Below the pieces are notes generated by a model, which was not told the origin of the DNA, searched no databases, and saw nothing but the letters and a program-made list of their open reading frames with translations. A DNA stretch of 64,000 bases from Raffaelea ambrosiae. Its lineage: Eukaryota > Ascomycota > Sordariomycetes > Ophiostomatales > Ophiostomataceae. Shown in pieces: positions 62,803-64,000 of this stretch. Location of the stretch: NCBI GenBank assembly GCA_002778195.1, contig PCDI01000017.1, positions 433,387 to 497,386 of the forward strand. Direction: 5' to 3'. Each line of letters opens with the position of its first letter. The first letter of the stretch is position 1. The translations under genes were made by a program, and so were the position numbers.

Positions 62803-64000
62803 TTATCTTTTTTTCTCTTTTCCGCCGAGAGAATTGGGGGCCATCTGGGTGTTCGTGATAGGGCTATTTTTATTTTTATTTATTTGAACGCTCGACCAAC
62901 ACACACGCCATGCCCACTGCAGCTGTCAAGAAGTACCGGACATGGGGAATGCTCGTAAGATACATGGGCAAAAAAAAAAGAATAAAACCGGAGTTTCTTT
63001 GGGTTGGGCTCTCTCGTATACGATGTACGAGTACGGCCTGTAAGTGTATGCAGCCCTGCATCAATCATGTACTATGTCTTTTTTTTTTCTGTTCTTTGCC
63101 CCCGTCTATGGGAGACGGCCCATTGGACAGGGCCAATGAAAAAGAAAAGAAGGGACAGGGAACAGCACGGGAAAGAATTACAGTAGTAGGCAGACCCGGG
63201 AAAGCACCAACAAGACCCAAGCAGACCGGTAGACCAGCCCAGACCTGCGTACTCGTACATAGTACAACTTTGACAATCCGTAGTCAGACAAACCCGGCGG
63301 AGCGCCAGCGGAACGCCAGCGGCACACCCAGACCGCATCGAACTAAGAAAGCCCATCAAGCCCGTCCAAGCCAGTCCAAGCCAGTCCAAGGGAGCCAAGT
63401 CAAACAAGCCAAACATACCAAGGGAGCAGCCCCCCCCCCCCCCATGCAAGGTTTACGAGCGCCCAGCACGGCGTACTGCTCGTAACCTGCCAACGCAGAG
63501 CGCTCACGGCCATCCTAACGCGCGGGTCGACAGTCGAGAGTGTCGACACGAGATCCGCTCCGTTCCGCGTGGTGTGCGAACCAGTGCGGTGTGCGAACCA
63601 GTGCTGGGCAGGTGCCGAACACGATATTGCTCCGCTTGTTCTTTGGGGGGTTTTTTTTTTTTTTTTCCCTTGTTCGTTCGTTTCGTATTACTCTGCACTC
63701 TGCTCTACCACCGTACTACATAGTAGTATCTATCTCGGGGCTGAACTACGGGCCCGCCCTCCCAACAACGGTCCCCATTCAGCTGCAAGCGTAGGTACTA
63801 GGACACTTAAAATAGGCTCGTGAAGAAGAGCGACCATGATTGGATGGATATAGATTTAGACAGACGACGGGACAGACATCATGCCCTGCAGGTGCCAGAC
63901 CATGCAGGATACACAAACACAAACAAGCGAGACAGATTCAGCCATGACATGTAGTACGACGACACAAACTTGGACCCCATGCAAGAGAACCATGACGCCG

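Larger units (their letters stand above)
59439..64000. other. 4.5-kb region upstream of GH16, no gene recognised
   Basis: The region contains the GH16 promoter and then low-complexity DNA: A-rich (TAAAA)n at about 61,687-61,780, a 38-nt-period duplication at 62,738-62,802, a C14 run near 63,430-63,443, tandem ccagtccaag at about 63,367-63,392, and three copies of TACGAGTA/TACTCGTA. Open frames such as 60,463-61,032 are Lys/Arg-rich purine-tract artefacts without family support. The window ends within this region. Confidence 0.65.

Overview
The window reads as nuclear chromosomal DNA of a filamentous ascomycete. Coding exons are GC-rich. Introns are short (about 50-110 nt), with GTRNGT-type donors, CTAAC/TRAC branch points and YAG acceptors. 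The proteins are fungal in character: a Som1/Flo8-type LisH regulator, a GH16 glucanase, and Thr/Ser-rich secreted or membrane proteins. A class within Pezizomycotina, probably Sordariomycetes, fits the general look, but order and genus cannot be fixed by eye. There are no bacterial, viral or plasmid features, no CRISPR, and no intact transposon or rRNA gene. Two opposite-strand neighbours face away from each other over short spacers; the other intergenic gaps are unusually long (2-7 kb).

Layout. 1-7,039: gene-free, with a 19-nt minisatellite and long homopolymers. 7,040-8,598 (+): seven-exon secreted Thr-rich protein. 9,521-11,374 (-): serine hydroxymethyltransferase with a mitochondrial-type presequence. 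13,460-14,226 (-): ribosomal protein L19. 14,887-23,177 (-): GCN1, 2,688 aa. 23,847-28,628 (+): DHX29-like DEAH RNA helicase, head-to-head with GCN1. 29,250-30,715 (-): Cys-rich ectodomain, single-pass membrane protein. 33,205-36,202 (-): SOM1/FLO8-like LisH regulator with Q38. 40,634-41,451 (-): TRAPP subunit BET3 with a 9-nt microexon, head-to-head with 41,895-43,260 (+), the U5 snRNP 40-kDa WD40 protein. 47,157-49,460 (+): two-TM low-complexity protein with a PPSY motif. 55,720-56,547 (+): seven-CCHC zinc-knuckle GIS2/CNBP protein, probably with a 1.27-kb 5' UTR intron. 58,505-59,438 (-): secreted GH16 glucanase. 59,439-64,000: no gene recognised.

How the genes relate. Four of the twelve genes act in translation: RPL19 in the 60S subunit, GCN1 as ribosome-associated activator of the eIF2alpha kinase, DHX29 in 43S/48S scanning, and GIS2/CNBP as an mRNA- and ribosome-associated protein. 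SHMT feeds one-carbon metabolism. GCN1 and DHX29 share one 669-bp promoter region. BET3 and the U5-40K gene share a 443-bp one. SOM1, the glucanase and the two membrane proteins concern development and the cell surface. Nothing indicates a biosynthetic cluster or a selfish system. The most notable observations are gene-structure oddities (microexon, split start codon, long leader intron), three lineage-type proteins of unknown function, and recurrent intergenic motifs. All exon models come from reading-frame continuity plus splice consensus; no transcript evidence was available.
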